Notes: generated by a model not told the origin, from the sequence alone. A DNA stretch of 64,000 bases from Exiguobacterium profundum (GCF_001909285.1 NZ_MRSV01000001.1:1878556-1942555); one strand, 5' to 3'. Counted from the first letter of the stretch, positions 42,843-52,861 are shown. Made by a program: numbers and translations.

Positions 42843-43877
42843 ATGGTCATTATTCAAGGAATCGCACTTTTACTGCTCATCCTCGCCTTGTTCACATTAT
42901 TTAGTTACAAGGCGCCTTTTGGAATGAAGGCGATGGGAGCATTGGCCGGTGCTGCAATCGCGAGTTTCCTCGTCGAAGCGTTCAACGCGTACGCAATCGG
43001 CGGATTGCTGCCACTTCCTCTTTATGAAGAAGTAGGTCAAGCGGCTGGCGCTTTGTCAGGTCCTGCCGCTGCGGCTCTTGTCGCCATCGCACTTGGAATC
43101 AACCCCGTCTATAGTTTGATGATCGGGTTGTCTGTATCGGGATTCGGAATCCTTCCTGGCTTTTTTGCAGGATATTTTTTGGCTTTGGCTGGCACTCGAA
43201 TCAATCGCTATCTGCCGACCGGCGTCGATATGATTTTTTACGTCATCGTGATGGCACCGCTCGCCCGTCTCGTCGCGACAGGGGTAGACCCACTCGTGAC
43301 AAACACACTTGAACAGATTGGAGCTGTCATCGAACTGGCAGCAACACAAAATCCGGTTGTCATGGGTCTCGTCTTAGGAGGGATCGTCACGGTCGTATCG
43401 ACGTCGCCTCTCAGTTCGATGGCCTTGACGGCGATGCTTGGTTTGACAGGTGTACCGATGGCAATTGCCGCGCTTGCGTTGACTGCGTCCATTTCAATGA
43501 ATTACTTGTTATTCCGTCAATTGAAAATCGGAACAAAGAAAGATCAGCTTTCTGTCGCCATCGAACCGTTGACGCAAGCTGATCTCATTTCCGCTAACCC
43601 AATTCCAATTTACAGTGTCAACTTTGTCGGTGGAGCCATCGCCGGGTTGATTGTCGCCATGACCGGTATGATCAACGATGCACCGGGTTCGGCAGCCGGG
43701 ATTCCGGGACTTCTTGTCATGTATGGTTTCAACGATTGGCAAACAGTCACCTTCACAGCCGTTGTACTGTTCATCCTCGGAATCGGTTTTGGCTTGATCG
43801 GAAGTCGTTTGTTCAAAAATTTCCCGATTGTCCGTCATACGGAAAAAGTCGAATCGACAGAAGAAGATGCAGCCTAA
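42843..43877 (+). CDS. PTS EIIC-family membrane protein (PF13303 type)
   Basis: A 344-residue protein with about nine to ten spans, glycine- and alanine-rich, resembling the stand-alone PTS EIIC family (PTS_EIIC_2) of Bacillota; segments such as SGPAAAALVAIALGINPVYS and PGSAAGIPGLLVMYGF are typical. No IIA or IIB gene is adjacent, so it may not work as a classical PTS permease. AAGGAAGAG precedes ATG 42843. It is monocistronic with a terminator. The 259 bases upstream hold no other gene. Confidence 0.8.
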   Translation: MVIIQGIALLLLILALFTLFSYKAPFGMKAMGALAGAAIASFLVEAFNAYAIGGLLPLPLYEEVGQAAGALSGPAAAALVAIALGINPVYSLMIGLSVSGFGILPGFFAGYFLALAGTRINRYLPTGVDMIFYVIVMAPLARLVATGVDPLVTNTLEQIGAVIELAATQNPVVMGLVLGGIVTVVSTSPLSSMALTAMLGLTGVPMAIAALALTASISMNYLLFRQLKIGTKKDQLSVAIEPLTQADLISANPIPIYSVNFVGGAIAGLIVAMTGMINDAPGSAAGIPGLLVMYGFNDWQTVTFTAVVLFILGIGFGLIGSRLFKNFPIVRHTEKVESTEEDAA

Positions 43878-43878
43878 T

Positions 43879-43930
43879 CAAAAAATCGATGCACGTTCGA
43901 ACGAATTGTTCGGCGGCATCGATTTTTTAT
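43879..43930 (+). terminator. Terminator of the EIIC-family gene
   Basis: AAAAAATCGATGC and GCATCGATTTTTT pair; the loop contains a second small hairpin (GTTCGAAC region). Confidence 0.88.
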
Positions 43931-44048
43931 TATGACTCGTATGATTGTTCTTACAATAGAAAAGTGTCGACACGTTCACAAAGAAATCATCGCACGTTCT
44001 TTCCAATTGTGAATTGATCACCGTTGAGTAAAAAAAAAAAAAAGCGTG

Positions 44049-45044
44049 TCAATCTACCGTGATGACAGTTCCTGTCTCACTGGATTGACGAGCAAGTTCA
44101 ATCAAGCGGGTTGTCAATGTTGCATCCTTTAAAGAAACGACTGGTTGTCGTATCTCATAACTATGGGCTAACTGTTGATAATACGACAAATAGCTCCCTT
44201 TCTCGATTTGAATCGATGCAACCTCTTCTTTCGATAATACGCCAGTCTCTAATAAATCACTTTCTAACTTGCCATGCTTCAGAGCCTCTTCTTGAGGATC
44301 AAGTCCATATTTCACGAAACTTCCATGCGTGCCGTGCACTTCAAACCGAGGTGTTTCTCCAGCGATGAACGGGTTCGAACGAAGGTATACTCGCTTTTCA
44401 CCATAATAGAATGTCAGATGGAACCCATCATCGGATTGTCCGCCATCCCGTTGAATCATCACATCTGCTTGAATACGATCTGGCTTTCCAAACAAGGCGA
44501 GAGTTTGATCAATCAGATGACTTCCTAAGTCGAATAAAATACCTGAACCGGGTCCTGCATTTTCACGCCACCGGTCACGTACATTCGGACGGAAACGATC
44601 AAATCGAGATTCAACCACCTTCCAGTCTCCTATTTCATTCGAATCAAGTAACGACTTAACTGTCAAGAAGTCTCCGTCGTAACGACGGTTTTGATAAACG
44701 TTGACGATGCCCTTCGATTTCGCTTCAAGTTCCATCAACTCATATCCTTCTTCCGTTGTCAGAAATGCTGGTTTTTCTACGAGCACATCTTTTCCTGCCT
44801 CGAGACAGGCAACAATCATCTCTTTATGTAAATGCGACGGTGTCGTGATGACATATAGAGAAGCATCCGATTGAAGCGCCTCGTCTAATGTCGTATATAC
44901 CGTGGCATCAGGTAATTCAGCCTGCACTTGTTCCGGGCGCGATGACACGACCCCACTCACTTCAAATGAATCGATGGCCTTTAAGAACGGCAAATGGAAC
45001 GTGTTTGCCGAGAATCCGAATCCTACCAAAATGGTTCTAATCAT
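44049..45044 (-). CDS. Gfo/Idh/MocA-family oxidoreductase
   Basis: A 331-residue NAD(P)-dependent oxidoreductase: Rossmann motif LVGFGFSANTFHLPFL (residues 6-21), EKP motif at 90-92 and a substrate domain with LFDLGSHLIDQTLALFG. It resembles YhhX/YdgJ-type members; the substrate is unknown. AAAGGAGGGG precedes ATG 45044. It is longer in the substrate domain than the homologue at 310-1290 and only distantly similar to it. An A14 tract (44030-44043 on the plus strand) lies just after its stop. Confidence 0.9.
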   Translation of the reverse strand: MIRTILVGFGFSANTFHLPFLKAIDSFEVSGVVSSRPEQVQAELPDATVYTTLDEALQSDASLYVITTPSHLHKEMIVACLEAGKDVLVEKPAFLTTEEGYELMELEAKSKGIVNVYQNRRYDGDFLTVKSLLDSNEIGDWKVVESRFDRFRPNVRDRWRENAGPGSGILFDLGSHLIDQTLALFGKPDRIQADVMIQRDGGQSDDGFHLTFYYGEKRVYLRSNPFIAGETPRFEVHGTHGSFVKYGLDPQEEALKHGKLESDLLETGVLSKEEVASIQIEKGSYLSYYQQLAHSYEIRQPVVSLKDATLTTRLIELARQSSETGTVITVD

Positions 45045-45099
45045 ATAAACCCCTCCTTTTCGCTTTCGTTATTATATCAAAAAAAGGGTCTAATGACCC

Positions 45100-45588
45100 T
45101 TATGCACTCATGCTCTCATCTAATCTGTACTCGAACGTATTGTACCCGTTTCGTGAATCGACAAAGACGAAACCGAAACGTGGATAGTAATCATTTAAAA
45201 ATTCATTGTCAGCGACACAATCAAGACGAATTGGTTCCTCTTCATCGGCTTCCTCTAAGACATGCTCCATGAGTTGCTGTCCGACACCTTGCCCTTTTAG
45301 TTTTTCGCTGACGACTATTCGATGGATATATTGTCCACGCTCACTGTCGTCCCATAAGTCATCATCCCACTCATCTGGAGGTAACAATGCGATTGAAGCT
45401 AAAATTTGTTGGTCATCTTCAAAGACATATACACTGCCTTCAGCAATGTCAGTGCGCACACGCTTTACGAGGTCCTGTTCCAAATATTCGGTCCATTGGT
45501 CGCTTCCTTGTTCATTTAGCGCTACGGCTCGTTGTTCGATTAGGTTCGCGATGTGTTTAGCATCGCGCTTCGTCGCGAGTCGAATCAT
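45100..45588 (-). CDS. GNAT-family N-acetyltransferase
   Basis: A 162-residue acetyltransferase with the acetyl-CoA motif SEKLKGQGVGQQLMEHVLEE and a closing NDYYPRFGFVFVDSR motif. The central acidic stretch PDEWDDDLWDDSERGQYIHR is distinctive. The substrate is unknown. AAAGGAGGACGTT precedes ATG 45588. Confidence 0.87.
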   Translation of the reverse strand: MIRLATKRDAKHIANLIEQRAVALNEQGSDQWTEYLEQDLVKRVRTDIAEGSVYVFEDDQQILASIALLPPDEWDDDLWDDSERGQYIHRIVVSEKLKGQGVGQQLMEHVLEEADEEEPIRLDCVADNEFLNDYYPRFGFVFVDSRNGYNTFEYRLDESMSA

Positions 45589-45662
45589 AACGTCCTCCTT
45601 TAGTCATACAGTATTTGAAATACAAATATAACGGAGAACAACATGCCTTTCAACCATCTTGC

Positions 45663-46100
45663 TCACTCGTGAAAATCAAACGGAGTGACGTCTCCATCGT
45701 TCAATTGATAACTATACGTCAACGTTGCATTGAGGCTATGCGATACAGAACAATATCGCTCAACGGACAACTCGATGGCACGCCGAACTCGTTCTTCCGA
45801 TAACTCGCCTTTCAGGATATACAAGATGTGAATGGCTGTAAAGCGTTTCGGATGATCGGTCGCCCGCACCCCATCGATTTTCATTTCGAATGCTTCAATT
45901 GGCTGGCGCATCTTATGCAGAATCGACACGATATCGATTCCTGTACAGGATGCGGTCGCGTGAAGCAACATTTCTGTCGGACGAGGGCCTGTATCGAGCC
46001 CACCGACATCATCCGCCGCATCAAGGATTACCGTGTGTCCTGATGGCGTATGTGTTTCAAACGCCATCCCTTTCTTCCATACGACTTCCATGTTCATCAT
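45663..46100 (-). CDS. OsmC/Ohr-family protein
   Basis: A 145-residue protein of the OsmC fold. It has the typical PTEMLLHATASCTGIDIVSI helix with the redox-active cysteine, and SVERYCSVSHSLN with the second cysteine. Members reduce organic hydroperoxides or act in stress protection. Start is one of three in-frame ATGs near 46100; GGGGGAG lies 3 to 12 bases before them, and the second (46097) has the best spacing. Confidence 0.87.
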   Translation of the reverse strand: MMNMEVVWKKGMAFETHTPSGHTVILDAADDVGGLDTGPRPTEMLLHATASCTGIDIVSILHKMRQPIEAFEMKIDGVRATDHPKRFTAIHILYILKGELSEERVRRAIELSVERYCSVSHSLNATLTYSYQLNDGDVTPFDFHE

Positions 46101-46182
46101 CTTCTCCCCCTATTTCATTTGATAGCATCCTATTCCCTCATTTGATGTATGATTAAGCTATGAATCGATTATAAAGGGGTGT

Positions 46183-47646
46183 ATGTCGTTGGATTGGTCT
46201 ATGATTTTCAGTTGGGGACTTTATATCGTCCTCGGGTTAAACATGTTGTTCGCACTCGCCGTCATCTTCGCCGAAAGACGTGACGTCGGCGCGACCTGGG
46301 CCTGGCTTCTTGTCCTGTTTTTCTTACCAGTGCTCGGCTTTATCGTCTATCTCTTCCTAGGGCGACAACTTAAGAAGGATAACTTCTATAATTTAAGTGT
46401 AGAAGAACGTTCCTTCCATTCGCTTCAAGTCGAAGCGCAACTTGAACAAATTCATACGCGCCAAACCCAGCTCGCGCAGCCGCTGTTTGAAAAGTATGAC
46501 CAACTGCTTCAAATGAACTTACGATCTTCTAAATCGTTGATCAGTGTACATAACCGTTCCCTCATCTTGCACGACGGCGAACAAAAGTTCAAAGCGTTGA
46601 TGGATGACATTCGCTCGGCCGAGACGGAGATCAATATTCAATATTACATCATCCAGCGTGACGCTCTCGGTCAGGCACTGTTGAAAGAGTTGATCGAGCG
46701 TGCGAAAGCCGGTGTCAAAGTTCGACTCCTCTACGATGCGGTCGGCTCACGTAGTCTTCGGAACTCGGACTTTAAAGAGTTGATTGCGAACGATGGCGAG
46801 GTGCGTGTCTTCTTCCCACCAACACTCGGGATTATCAACTTCAAGTTGAACAACCGAAATCACCGAAAGGTCGTCATCATCGATGGGAAAATCGGCTATG
46901 TCGGTGGATTCAATGTCGGTACCGAGTATTTAGGTTTAGTCGAAAAATTTGGCTATTGGCGTGACACGCACCTGCGTGTCGAAGGAGATGTCGTTTACAA
47001 TTTACAACACCGATTCATATTGGACTGGAATTATTCTGGTCACCGTAAACATGATCCTGAAAATGCCTTCTGCTTTGCGCGACATGACATTAAAGAAAAT
47101 TCTCCGATGCAAATCGTCACGAGTGGACCAAACTCGGATACGGAACATTTGAAGAATATGATGATCAAGATGATCATGTCCGCCAAACGACGGGTCGTCA
47201 TTCAAACGCCATACTTCATTCCAGACACGAGTTTTATGGACGCTTGCAAAATGGCACTCCATTCTGGCGTTCAGATGGATATCATGATCCCTGGAAAACC
47301 GGACCATCCATTCGTCATGTGGGCGTCCCTCTCGTTCCTTGGGGAACTCCTCGACTACGGGGCAAACGTCTATCTGTATGATGAAGGGTTTCTCCACGCG
47401 AAGACGCTCGTCGTCGATGATGAGATCGCGACCGTCGGGACGACAAATTTGGACGCTCGAAGCTTCCGTCTCAATTTTGAAGTGAACGCACTCATCTATG
47501 ATGAGCGGGTCGCCCTCGAACTCGTTTCTTTATTCGAGACCGATACGGCGGTCAGTCGCACCTATACAGTGGAAGATTATGAATCTCGTAAATGGACGGT
47601 ACGCGCCCGTGAAGGGGTGTCACGCCTTCTTAGTCCGATCCTATAA
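46183..47646 (+). CDS. cls: Cardiolipin synthase
   Basis: A 487-residue phospholipase-D-superfamily enzyme. It has two N-terminal membrane spans and two HKD catalytic motifs, HRKVVIIDGK and HAKTLVVDDE, followed by the GGFN and GTTNLD residues. It joins two phosphatidylglycerol molecules into cardiolipin at the membrane. AAAGGGGTGT precedes ATG 46183. Length and motif order are normal for bacterial ClsA. Confidence 0.95.
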   Translation: MSLDWSMIFSWGLYIVLGLNMLFALAVIFAERRDVGATWAWLLVLFFLPVLGFIVYLFLGRQLKKDNFYNLSVEERSFHSLQVEAQLEQIHTRQTQLAQPLFEKYDQLLQMNLRSSKSLISVHNRSLILHDGEQKFKALMDDIRSAETEINIQYYIIQRDALGQALLKELIERAKAGVKVRLLYDAVGSRSLRNSDFKELIANDGEVRVFFPPTLGIINFKLNNRNHRKVVIIDGKIGYVGGFNVGTEYLGLVEKFGYWRDTHLRVEGDVVYNLQHRFILDWNYSGHRKHDPENAFCFARHDIKENSPMQIVTSGPNSDTEHLKNMMIKMIMSAKRRVVIQTPYFIPDTSFMDACKMALHSGVQMDIMIPGKPDHPFVMWASLSFLGELLDYGANVYLYDEGFLHAKTLVVDDEIATVGTTNLDARSFRLNFEVNALIYDERVALELVSLFETDTAVSRTYTVEDYESRKWTVRAREGVSRLLSPIL

Positions 47647-47682
47647 AAAAACATGAGGCAGAGCGCTCCGCTCTGCCTCATT
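47645..47682. terminator. Terminator between cls and the chemotaxis receptor gene
   Basis: ATGAGGCAGAGCG and CGCTCTGCCTCAT form a 13-bp perfect stem around CTC. The T-run is on the minus strand, so it mainly ends the receptor transcript; it may also stop cls. Confidence 0.85.
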
Positions 47683-47687
47683 GTCGT

Positions 47688-49661
47688 TTACAGTTTGAAC
47701 CGCGAAACGAGGTCTTGTAACTCCTCGGCCATGGTCGCGAGTGCTTTTGCTGACTGTGATACTTCTTCAATCGATCTCAATTGATCATCGGTCGTCGCCG
47801 CCACTTGCTTCGAGACGCTCGAATTCTCATCGGCGATGTCGGCGATTTGTGATGCCGTCGCTGCCACTTCCTGAACGTTCGCCGCAATCTCCTCGACGGT
47901 TGCGGTCACGTCTTCAATCCGTGGTGTCATCGCGACTGTCCGCTCCTTGATTTTCTCGAAACGGTCTGCCGTCATCTCAGATGACGCCAACCCGGCTTTC
48001 GTATGAGTAGATACTTCCTGCATCAACTGTACAGACTGTTCCGTCTCATGCTTGATTCGATCAATCAACGCCGCAATTTGTTTCGTCGACTGTTGTGACT
48101 GTTCTGCTAGTTTACGCACCTCGCTCGCAACGACCGCGAATCCTTTGCCGTTCTCACCCGCACGTGCCGCTTCAATGGCAGCGTTCAATGCTAACAGGTT
48201 CGTCTGTTCAGCGATTCCATTGATGACCGTGACGATTTCTCCAATTTCGTTAGAGCGATGTGCCAATGAGTGAATGACGCCCTCGAATGTCACGACAGAC
48301 GCATCGATCGCCTGCATCTGCTTCACGTTCTCTTTCACGGTCGTCGAACCGTCTTCCGCTTCATTTGAGGTTTCGCGTGAAAGTTCAGACACGTCCATTG
48401 AACTCTCTGAGATTCGCATGATGCCCGATGTGATCGCTTGGAGCGATGTCGCATTGTCGTCAAGTTGTCGCTTCGAGCCATCGGCACTGACTGCCATTTG
48501 ATCAACTGCACGGGCAATCTGTTCTGATGAGGCGGTATTGTGTGCCGAGTTGGCCATCAATTCTTGAGACGAGGCGGCAACTTGACTGATTGAATCATCT
48601 AGACGGAGTAACACTAGGCGAAGTGAATCGCTCATTTCATTAAAACTCTCTGAGACAAGCCCGATTTCGTCGTTCGATAAGACGGTAATCGGCTCCGTCA
48701 AATCTCCTGATTTGATTCGTTCTGCTCCTTCTGTCAATAAACGCAACGGACGCAAGATTGAACGGAGAACGAAGTAGAGAAGAATGGCTGCAATCCCGAA
48801 CATTCCGATGATGACGAATCCAGTCGTCCAAAGAATGCCGACCGTCTCGTCTTGAATCTCACCGTCATATAACGTACCGGCAATCTTCCATCCGGTGATT
48901 GGGTTCGTCACGAATGCTTTCTCCACACCTTCCCCATTCTCCGATACAGACAGAGTCCCTTCTTCCTTGGCAAAGAGCGAATCTGTCCAAGATTCATCAA
49001 TCTTTTCACCGACAGCCGTCGACGGATGAATGACGACTTGTTCTGCCTGGTCGAAGATGGCAACGTATCCTTCTTTCCCGATTTGAATGGTGGATGCCAC
49101 TTCAGCGATATCGTTCACATCGACGTCAACGGCGACCACACCACTACCGTCTGAAGTCTTCTTCGAAACCGTGATCATCATTTTTTGAGAGGCGGTATCG
49201 ACGTACGGATTCGTGATGGCAACATCTTGTCCACTTGCTTCAGCCGCTTCATACCATGGACGAGTGCGTGGGTCATATCCTTCTGGCAATTCTTGTTCAG
49301 GATAGATCGTCATCGTGCCTTCTGCTGAAGCAAAGTAAATGTTCGTCACTTTTGGATGTGTCTCCAAATACTCGGTAAACTTCTCCGCTAACGCTTGATT
49401 CGCTTCTCCCTCTTCATAAATGGAACTATCAATCCGATTCGCAAAAAACGAGATGTCCGTTTGAATCGGTTCGATGAGGTTCGTGACCTCATTGTTCATC
49501 CGGTCTACCCCCGAATTGGCGGACTGGATCATTTGAGACTCGATTTTACCTTTCGCCTGCGAATAGGCGACGATTCCAATCAATGTGGCTGGAATAATCA
49601 ATAATAGAACGGATAAGACAATCAATTTTTGTTTTTTTTTAATCGTGCGCTTCTGTTTCAT
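47688..49661 (-). CDS. Methyl-accepting chemotaxis protein
   Basis: A 657-residue transmembrane receptor. It has an N-terminal span (residues about 12-32), an extracellular dCache-type sensor (about 35-275, with [21 protein letters not shown]), a second span (about 280-303), a HAMP domain and a long signalling coiled coil. The hairpin tip [20 protein letters not shown] is the CheA/CheW-binding region. The ligand cannot be deduced; dCache receptors of this type often bind amino acids. AGGAGATGTTTT precedes ATG 49661. It is a single gene with its own terminator. Confidence 0.92.
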   Translation of the reverse strand: MKQKRTIKKKQKLIVLSVLLLIIPATLIGIVAYSQAKGKIESQMIQSANSGVDRMNNEVTNLIEPIQTDISFFANRIDSSIYEEGEANQALAEKFTEYLETHPKVTNIYFASAEGTMTIYPEQELPEGYDPRTRPWYEAAEASGQDVAITNPYVDTASQKMMITVSKKTSDGSGVVAVDVDVNDIAEVASTIQIGKEGYVAIFDQAEQVVIHPSTAVGEKIDESWTDSLFAKEEGTLSVSENGEGVEKAFVTNPITGWKIAGTLYDGEIQDETVGILWTTGFVIIGMFGIAAILLYFVLRSILRPLRLLTEGAERIKSGDLTEPITVLSNDEIGLVSESFNEMSDSLRLVLLRLDDSISQVAASSQELMANSAHNTASSEQIARAVDQMAVSADGSKRQLDDNATSLQAITSGIMRISESSMDVSELSRETSNEAEDGSTTVKENVKQMQAIDASVVTFEGVIHSLAHRSNEIGEIVTVINGIAEQTNLLALNAAIEAARAGENGKGFAVVASEVRKLAEQSQQSTKQIAALIDRIKHETEQSVQLMQEVSTHTKAGLASSEMTADRFEKIKERTVAMTPRIEDVTATVEEIAANVQEVAATASQIADIADENSSVSKQVAATTDDQLRSIEEVSQSAKALATMAEELQDLVSRFKL

Positions 49662-49891
49662 AAAACATCTCCTAACCCGAATAAAATGTTCAAGCGAGTT
49701 CGATGAGTCGAATCCCCCTTGGGTTATTCATCATATCGGTCAAAAGTCATCAAATCTGAAGAATTGATTGAATTATTCGAAAATTATTTTTCGCAAACTG
49801 AAATGGAGTTTCACCGTTGTGTTCGATTGAACAAATCATACTATTCGTATTTAGTTAAAATTTGAGTTACCATATCGGAAAAGGGGGTCAA

Positions 49892-50530
49892 ATGATGAAT
49901 TCATTATTGGAAGAAATCAAATCCTATAAAAATCAGTTCAAACAAAATGCACCTGCCGAGAAGCAACGATTGATGGCTCAGGCGACACAAGAATTGAGAG
50001 ACTCCGGAATTGCGTCAGGGTTAACAGTCGGGGATCAAGCGCCGATGTTTGAATTGCCTCAAGCGGATGGGACAGCAGTCGATTTGAAAACACTGCTTGA
50101 AAATGGACCTGTCATCGTCACATTTTACCGTGGTGGATGGTGTCCATATTGTAACCTCGAACTCCGCGCTTACCAGCGCGAATTGGCAATGATTCAAAAA
50201 AAAGGAGCGACTCTTGTCGCCATCAGTCCTGAGACGCCGGATTATTCCCTTTCGACGAAAGAGAAGAACGAACTTGATTTTTACGTGCTGAGTGATGTCG
50301 GCAATAATGTCGCACGTCAATTCGATCTCGTGTTTGACATGCCGGATTACTTGATTGACATTTATAAAGCCTCGGGATTAAATGTCGATGCACATAATGG
50401 GAACGAGGATTGGCAGTTGCCGAAACCGGCCACGTTCATCATCCAATCCGATGGGACGATTTCGTTCAGTGATGTGCCTTCTGACTATACAGAACGTATC
50501 GACCCTAAAACGGTTATTGAAAAATTGTAA
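49892..50530 (+). CDS. Peroxiredoxin-like (AhpC/TSA) protein
   Basis: A 212-residue thioredoxin-fold protein. The active-site segment FYRGGWCPYCNLELRAYQRE has a CPYC motif in the position of the peroxidatic cysteine, which fits the peroxiredoxin-like group found in Bacillota rather than classical AhpC. It probably reduces peroxides or disulfides. An 80-residue helical N-terminal region precedes the fold. ATG 49892 (or the next ATG) follows AAGGGGGTC. Confidence 0.87.
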   Translation: MMNSLLEEIKSYKNQFKQNAPAEKQRLMAQATQELRDSGIASGLTVGDQAPMFELPQADGTAVDLKTLLENGPVIVTFYRGGWCPYCNLELRAYQRELAMIQKKGATLVAISPETPDYSLSTKEKNELDFYVLSDVGNNVARQFDLVFDMPDYLIDIYKASGLNVDAHNGNEDWQLPKPATFIIQSDGTISFSDVPSDYTERIDPKTVIEKL

Positions 50531-50562
50531 AAAAAGGAGATGACACGCGTCATCTCCTTTTC
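50529..50562 (+). terminator. Terminator of the peroxiredoxin-like gene
   Basis: AAGGAGATGAC and GTCATCTCCTT pair around ACGC, followed by TTCT and preceded by an A-run that could also act on the minus strand. Confidence 0.85.
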
Positions 50563-50578
50563 TATTCACTTATTCCGT

Positions 50579-51109
50579 TTATTGTCTTACAAACTCCTCG
50601 TGTAACATCGCGTACACCATGCTATCGGTCCATTCATTCTTATTCCAATAGTCTTTCAAGAAATGAGCTTCTTTTCTCATTCCAACCCGTTCACATAAAT
50701 TCTGGGAAGCTACATTTCTGGCGTCGAGATTAGCTTGTACCCGATGTAGATTGAGCTTCGCAAACAACTCCCCTAGCAATCCGCTCACTGCCTCCGTCGC
50801 ATATCCTTTTTCTGAATGTGAATCAGAAAAACAATACCCGATCTCTACCGTATCTTTCATACCCGTGTACCAAACCGTGAGATCCCCAATTACTTCATCT
50901 TGATGTACGACTGCTAGATTCAACGTACTAGTCTCGGTAAGAGTAGAATTCGTTAGTTTTTTAGCAAATATTTCATTCCTGTTTTCAGACGTCCATGGCT
51001 CATGCAAAAGATATCTGCATATTTCTGGTTTTCTATACATTTTGAATGTAGCTTCCAAGTCTTTCTCCATAAATGGTCTGATTTCTAGACGCTCAGTGGT
51101 AAATTTCAC
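50579..51109 (-). CDS. GNAT acetyltransferase, RimJ/RimL-like
   Basis: A 176-residue protein that opens TERLEIRPFMEKDLEATFKM, the usual RimL-type N-terminus. It has IGYCFSDSHSEKGYATEAVS as acetyl-CoA motif and ANLDARNVASQNLCERVGMR as the closing motif. Such enzymes acetylate ribosomal proteins, other N-termini or antibiotics. Start is GTG 51109 behind GGGAGGAG. Confidence 0.88.
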   Translation of the reverse strand: MKFTTERLEIRPFMEKDLEATFKMYRKPEICRYLLHEPWTSENRNEIFAKKLTNSTLTETSTLNLAVVHQDEVIGDLTVWYTGMKDTVEIGYCFSDSHSEKGYATEAVSGLLGELFAKLNLHRVQANLDARNVASQNLCERVGMRKEAHFLKDYWNKNEWTDSMVYAMLHEEFVRQ

Positions 51110-51170
51110 GTCGACTCCTCCCTTACATTTGATTGCAATCTCCCCATGAAACTCTCCTGCGGTTCACGAC

Positions 51171-51356
51171 CTATGAGGACATGATAAATTGCTCCACTCG
51201 CTTGAGAAGTGTTTCAAGTAGCCGAAGTGACTGGTATGTGTTACCTGTGTACTCGAAACTATGATTCATCTGCTCAACAATCTCGAGTTCAGTCAATGTT
51301 AGTTGTTCGAAATGCTGGATTCGTTCTAGTACATAATGTTGGTCCGCCGTGCCCAT
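51171..51356 (-). CDS. Small hypothetical protein, 61 residues
   Basis: A helical, acidic ORF (ERIQHFEQLTLTELEIVEQM) without recognised family. The AAAGGAAA ribosome-like sequence lies 16 bases from the ATG, which is too far, so expression is doubtful. It could be a genuine small protein or a gene remnant. Confidence 0.35.
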   Translation of the reverse strand: MGTADQHYVLERIQHFEQLTLTELEIVEQMNHSFEYTGNTYQSLRLLETLLKRVEQFIMSS

Positions 51357-51385
51357 GAGAATGAGCTGTTTTCCTTTAGAACTTT

Positions 51386-51425
51386 TTGTTCAATTCAGTA
51401 TAGAAGAGATTGGTTAATTGAACAA
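51386..51425. repeat. Perfect 10-bp inverted repeat
   Basis: TTGTTCAATT (51386-51395) and AATTGAACAA (51416-51425) with 20 bases between. The 194-base gap in which it lies holds no gene. It has no T-run, so an operator or a remnant of a mobile element is as likely as a terminator. Confidence 0.5.
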
Positions 51426-51550
51426 CAGTATTCCATTTTGATTCAAAGAGACATTTCTTAGTACTCTTTGTAAGACTGATTGAACATAAATGATTTCTTG
51501 ATCAATATCTATCACTTTTTCTGCCCCTTTAAAGAATTATTATCTATTAA

Positions 51551-52153
51551 TCATTTTGAAAGGATGATTTGAATACCGTTCGGATCAGTTGAACTGATCG
51601 TACAATCACTCATCAGGTTTACATGCGTCAACTGTGTGTGATCCGATTCAGTTGCTACGATTTGCGGGACAGGACAATTGAATAATTGTTGCAAAACCTC
51701 TTCAAGACCTGCCGTTTTCGTTTCAATATTTAATTGGTGGATGCGACTCTCAGAACGTGATTGAATAGCATCGAAATGGTCCTGAAGTTCGATTCGAAAT
51801 CCGTATGGTGTATGGATGAACGTTCTTCGTTCATTTGACTGAACCGTCAATCCTATTTCCTCTGCTCGTTCTAACACATCCACTTTTTCCTCTTCAGTTA
51901 CTAAAAAACCAATATGATCAAACATCACTTTCTTTCCGTAACCGAATGTGATATTCGTCGCTCCCCGCTTCATTTCTATGATTCTAAACTGAATAGATTG
52001 GTCCCTAAAGTCGTCCCAATCGAGAGGTGGGGCAAAAGATTCGAATTCTCCATCTTTCTTTCCGATTCGTTGGGACACTTGAAATCCTAGACTCGCATAA
52101 AATTTCTCCGTTTCTTCGACATGTGGTGTCCATAGATGATAATGGAATAGCAT
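51551..52153 (-). CDS. VOC-superfamily (glyoxalase-like) protein
   Basis: A 200-residue protein with an N-terminal VOC module (FHYHLWTPHVEETEKFYASL, then FDHIGFLV and YGFRIELQDHF) and a shorter C-terminal module. Possible roles are isomerase, dioxygenase or antibiotic-binding protein. AAAGGAGAGAG precedes ATG 52153. It follows another VOC gene at a 24-base gap and is probably co-transcribed with it. Confidence 0.8.
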   Translation of the reverse strand: MLFHYHLWTPHVEETEKFYASLGFQVSQRIGKKDGEFESFAPPLDWDDFRDQSIQFRIIEMKRGATNITFGYGKKVMFDHIGFLVTEEEKVDVLERAEEIGLTVQSNERRTFIHTPYGFRIELQDHFDAIQSRSESRIHQLNIETKTAGLEEVLQQLFNCPVPQIVATESDHTQLTHVNLMSDCTISSTDPNGIQIILSK

Positions 52154-52177
52154 ATTCTCTCTCCTTTATTGAATCAA

Positions 52178-52642
52178 TTATGTACATTCTTTATTTTTTA
52201 ACCACTCTTCGTACGGAATCACATTAGCAGTTTCATCTGCGTTTGTTCCTATCAACGTGATGAGTTCAAGCGAATTTCCGTCCGGGTCTTCAAAGTAGAT
52301 GGCCGCATGCTCGTACGGGGCATTCGGAAGGACGAGTGGTTGCTGTTCAGGTGTCATCTTGAACGCAGTACGAATTTCAATTCCCTGATCCTCAAGCCAT
52401 GCTTTAATCGCATCCAAATCCTGCTCCTCGATTCGAAAAGCGATGTGTCGGATTGATGGATGATACGTTAAATCGACTCGATCAGATTTCCATAGCCCAA
52501 TCCAGCTCTCCCCTTTCATAATCCACAGGAAAGCCAATTTCTCATTTTGGAATGCCAACTCTAATCCTAATTTCTCATAAAATCGAATTGATTCAGTTAA
52601 ATCACTCACCGGCAAGTGCGCCTCGTATATTCCTTTAATCAT
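52178..52642 (-). CDS. VOC-superfamily (glyoxalase/bleomycin-resistance-like) protein
   Basis: A 154-residue single-domain VOC protein: YEAHLPVSDLTESIRFYEKL at the start, IRHIAFRI and HAAIYFEDPDGNSLELI at the metal-binding positions (H and E conserved). It probably acts on a small electrophile or drug such as fosfomycin-like compounds; the exact substrate is not readable. GAGGATACGGTGA precedes ATG 52642. It is the first of two VOC genes. Confidence 0.83.
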   Translation of the reverse strand: MIKGIYEAHLPVSDLTESIRFYEKLGLELAFQNEKLAFLWIMKGESWIGLWKSDRVDLTYHPSIRHIAFRIEEQDLDAIKAWLEDQGIEIRTAFKMTPEQQPLVLPNAPYEHAAIYFEDPDGNSLELITLIGTNADETANVIPYEEWLKNKECT

Positions 52643-52705
52643 TCACCGTATCCTCGTTTCTACATTTATATTCATCCATATTTGTCCTTACTAGACATAG
52701 ATTTA

Positions 52706-52734
52706 TTGACAAGTTCCCATTGTAAAATTATTAT
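52706..52734 (+). promoter_or_regulatory. Strong SigA-type promoter without a clear gene
   Basis: TTGACA (52706-52711) and TATTAT (52729-52734) with a 17-base spacer on the plus strand. Only a 14-codon ORF follows. Confidence 0.6.
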
Positions 52735-52770
52735 AGATAATTCCATTATAGAACTAGAGAGGATGGAACG

Positions 52771-52815
52771 GTGAAAATATCCCGTGGGAATTTACGTTGT
52801 TGGCTGCAAAGCTGA
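52771..52815 (+). other. 14-codon ORF, possible gene remnant or leader peptide
   Basis: GTG AAA ATA TCC begins a 14-residue frame ending TGA at 52813-52815, after GAGAGGATGGAACG. It lies behind the promoter at 52706-52734. Downstream there is only the minus-strand terminator and gene, so it is a remnant, a leader peptide or part of a small RNA. Confidence 0.3.
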
Positions 52816-52861
52816 ATCAATCTTGAATGAAAAAATCGGTTAAAGCTCATACATTAGACAC

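Noticed and set aside
44028..44048. A14 tract after the Gfo/Idh gene as a phase-variable switch
   Set aside because: It lies outside coding sequence and acts at most as a T-run for a minus-strand terminator; no ORF depends on its length.
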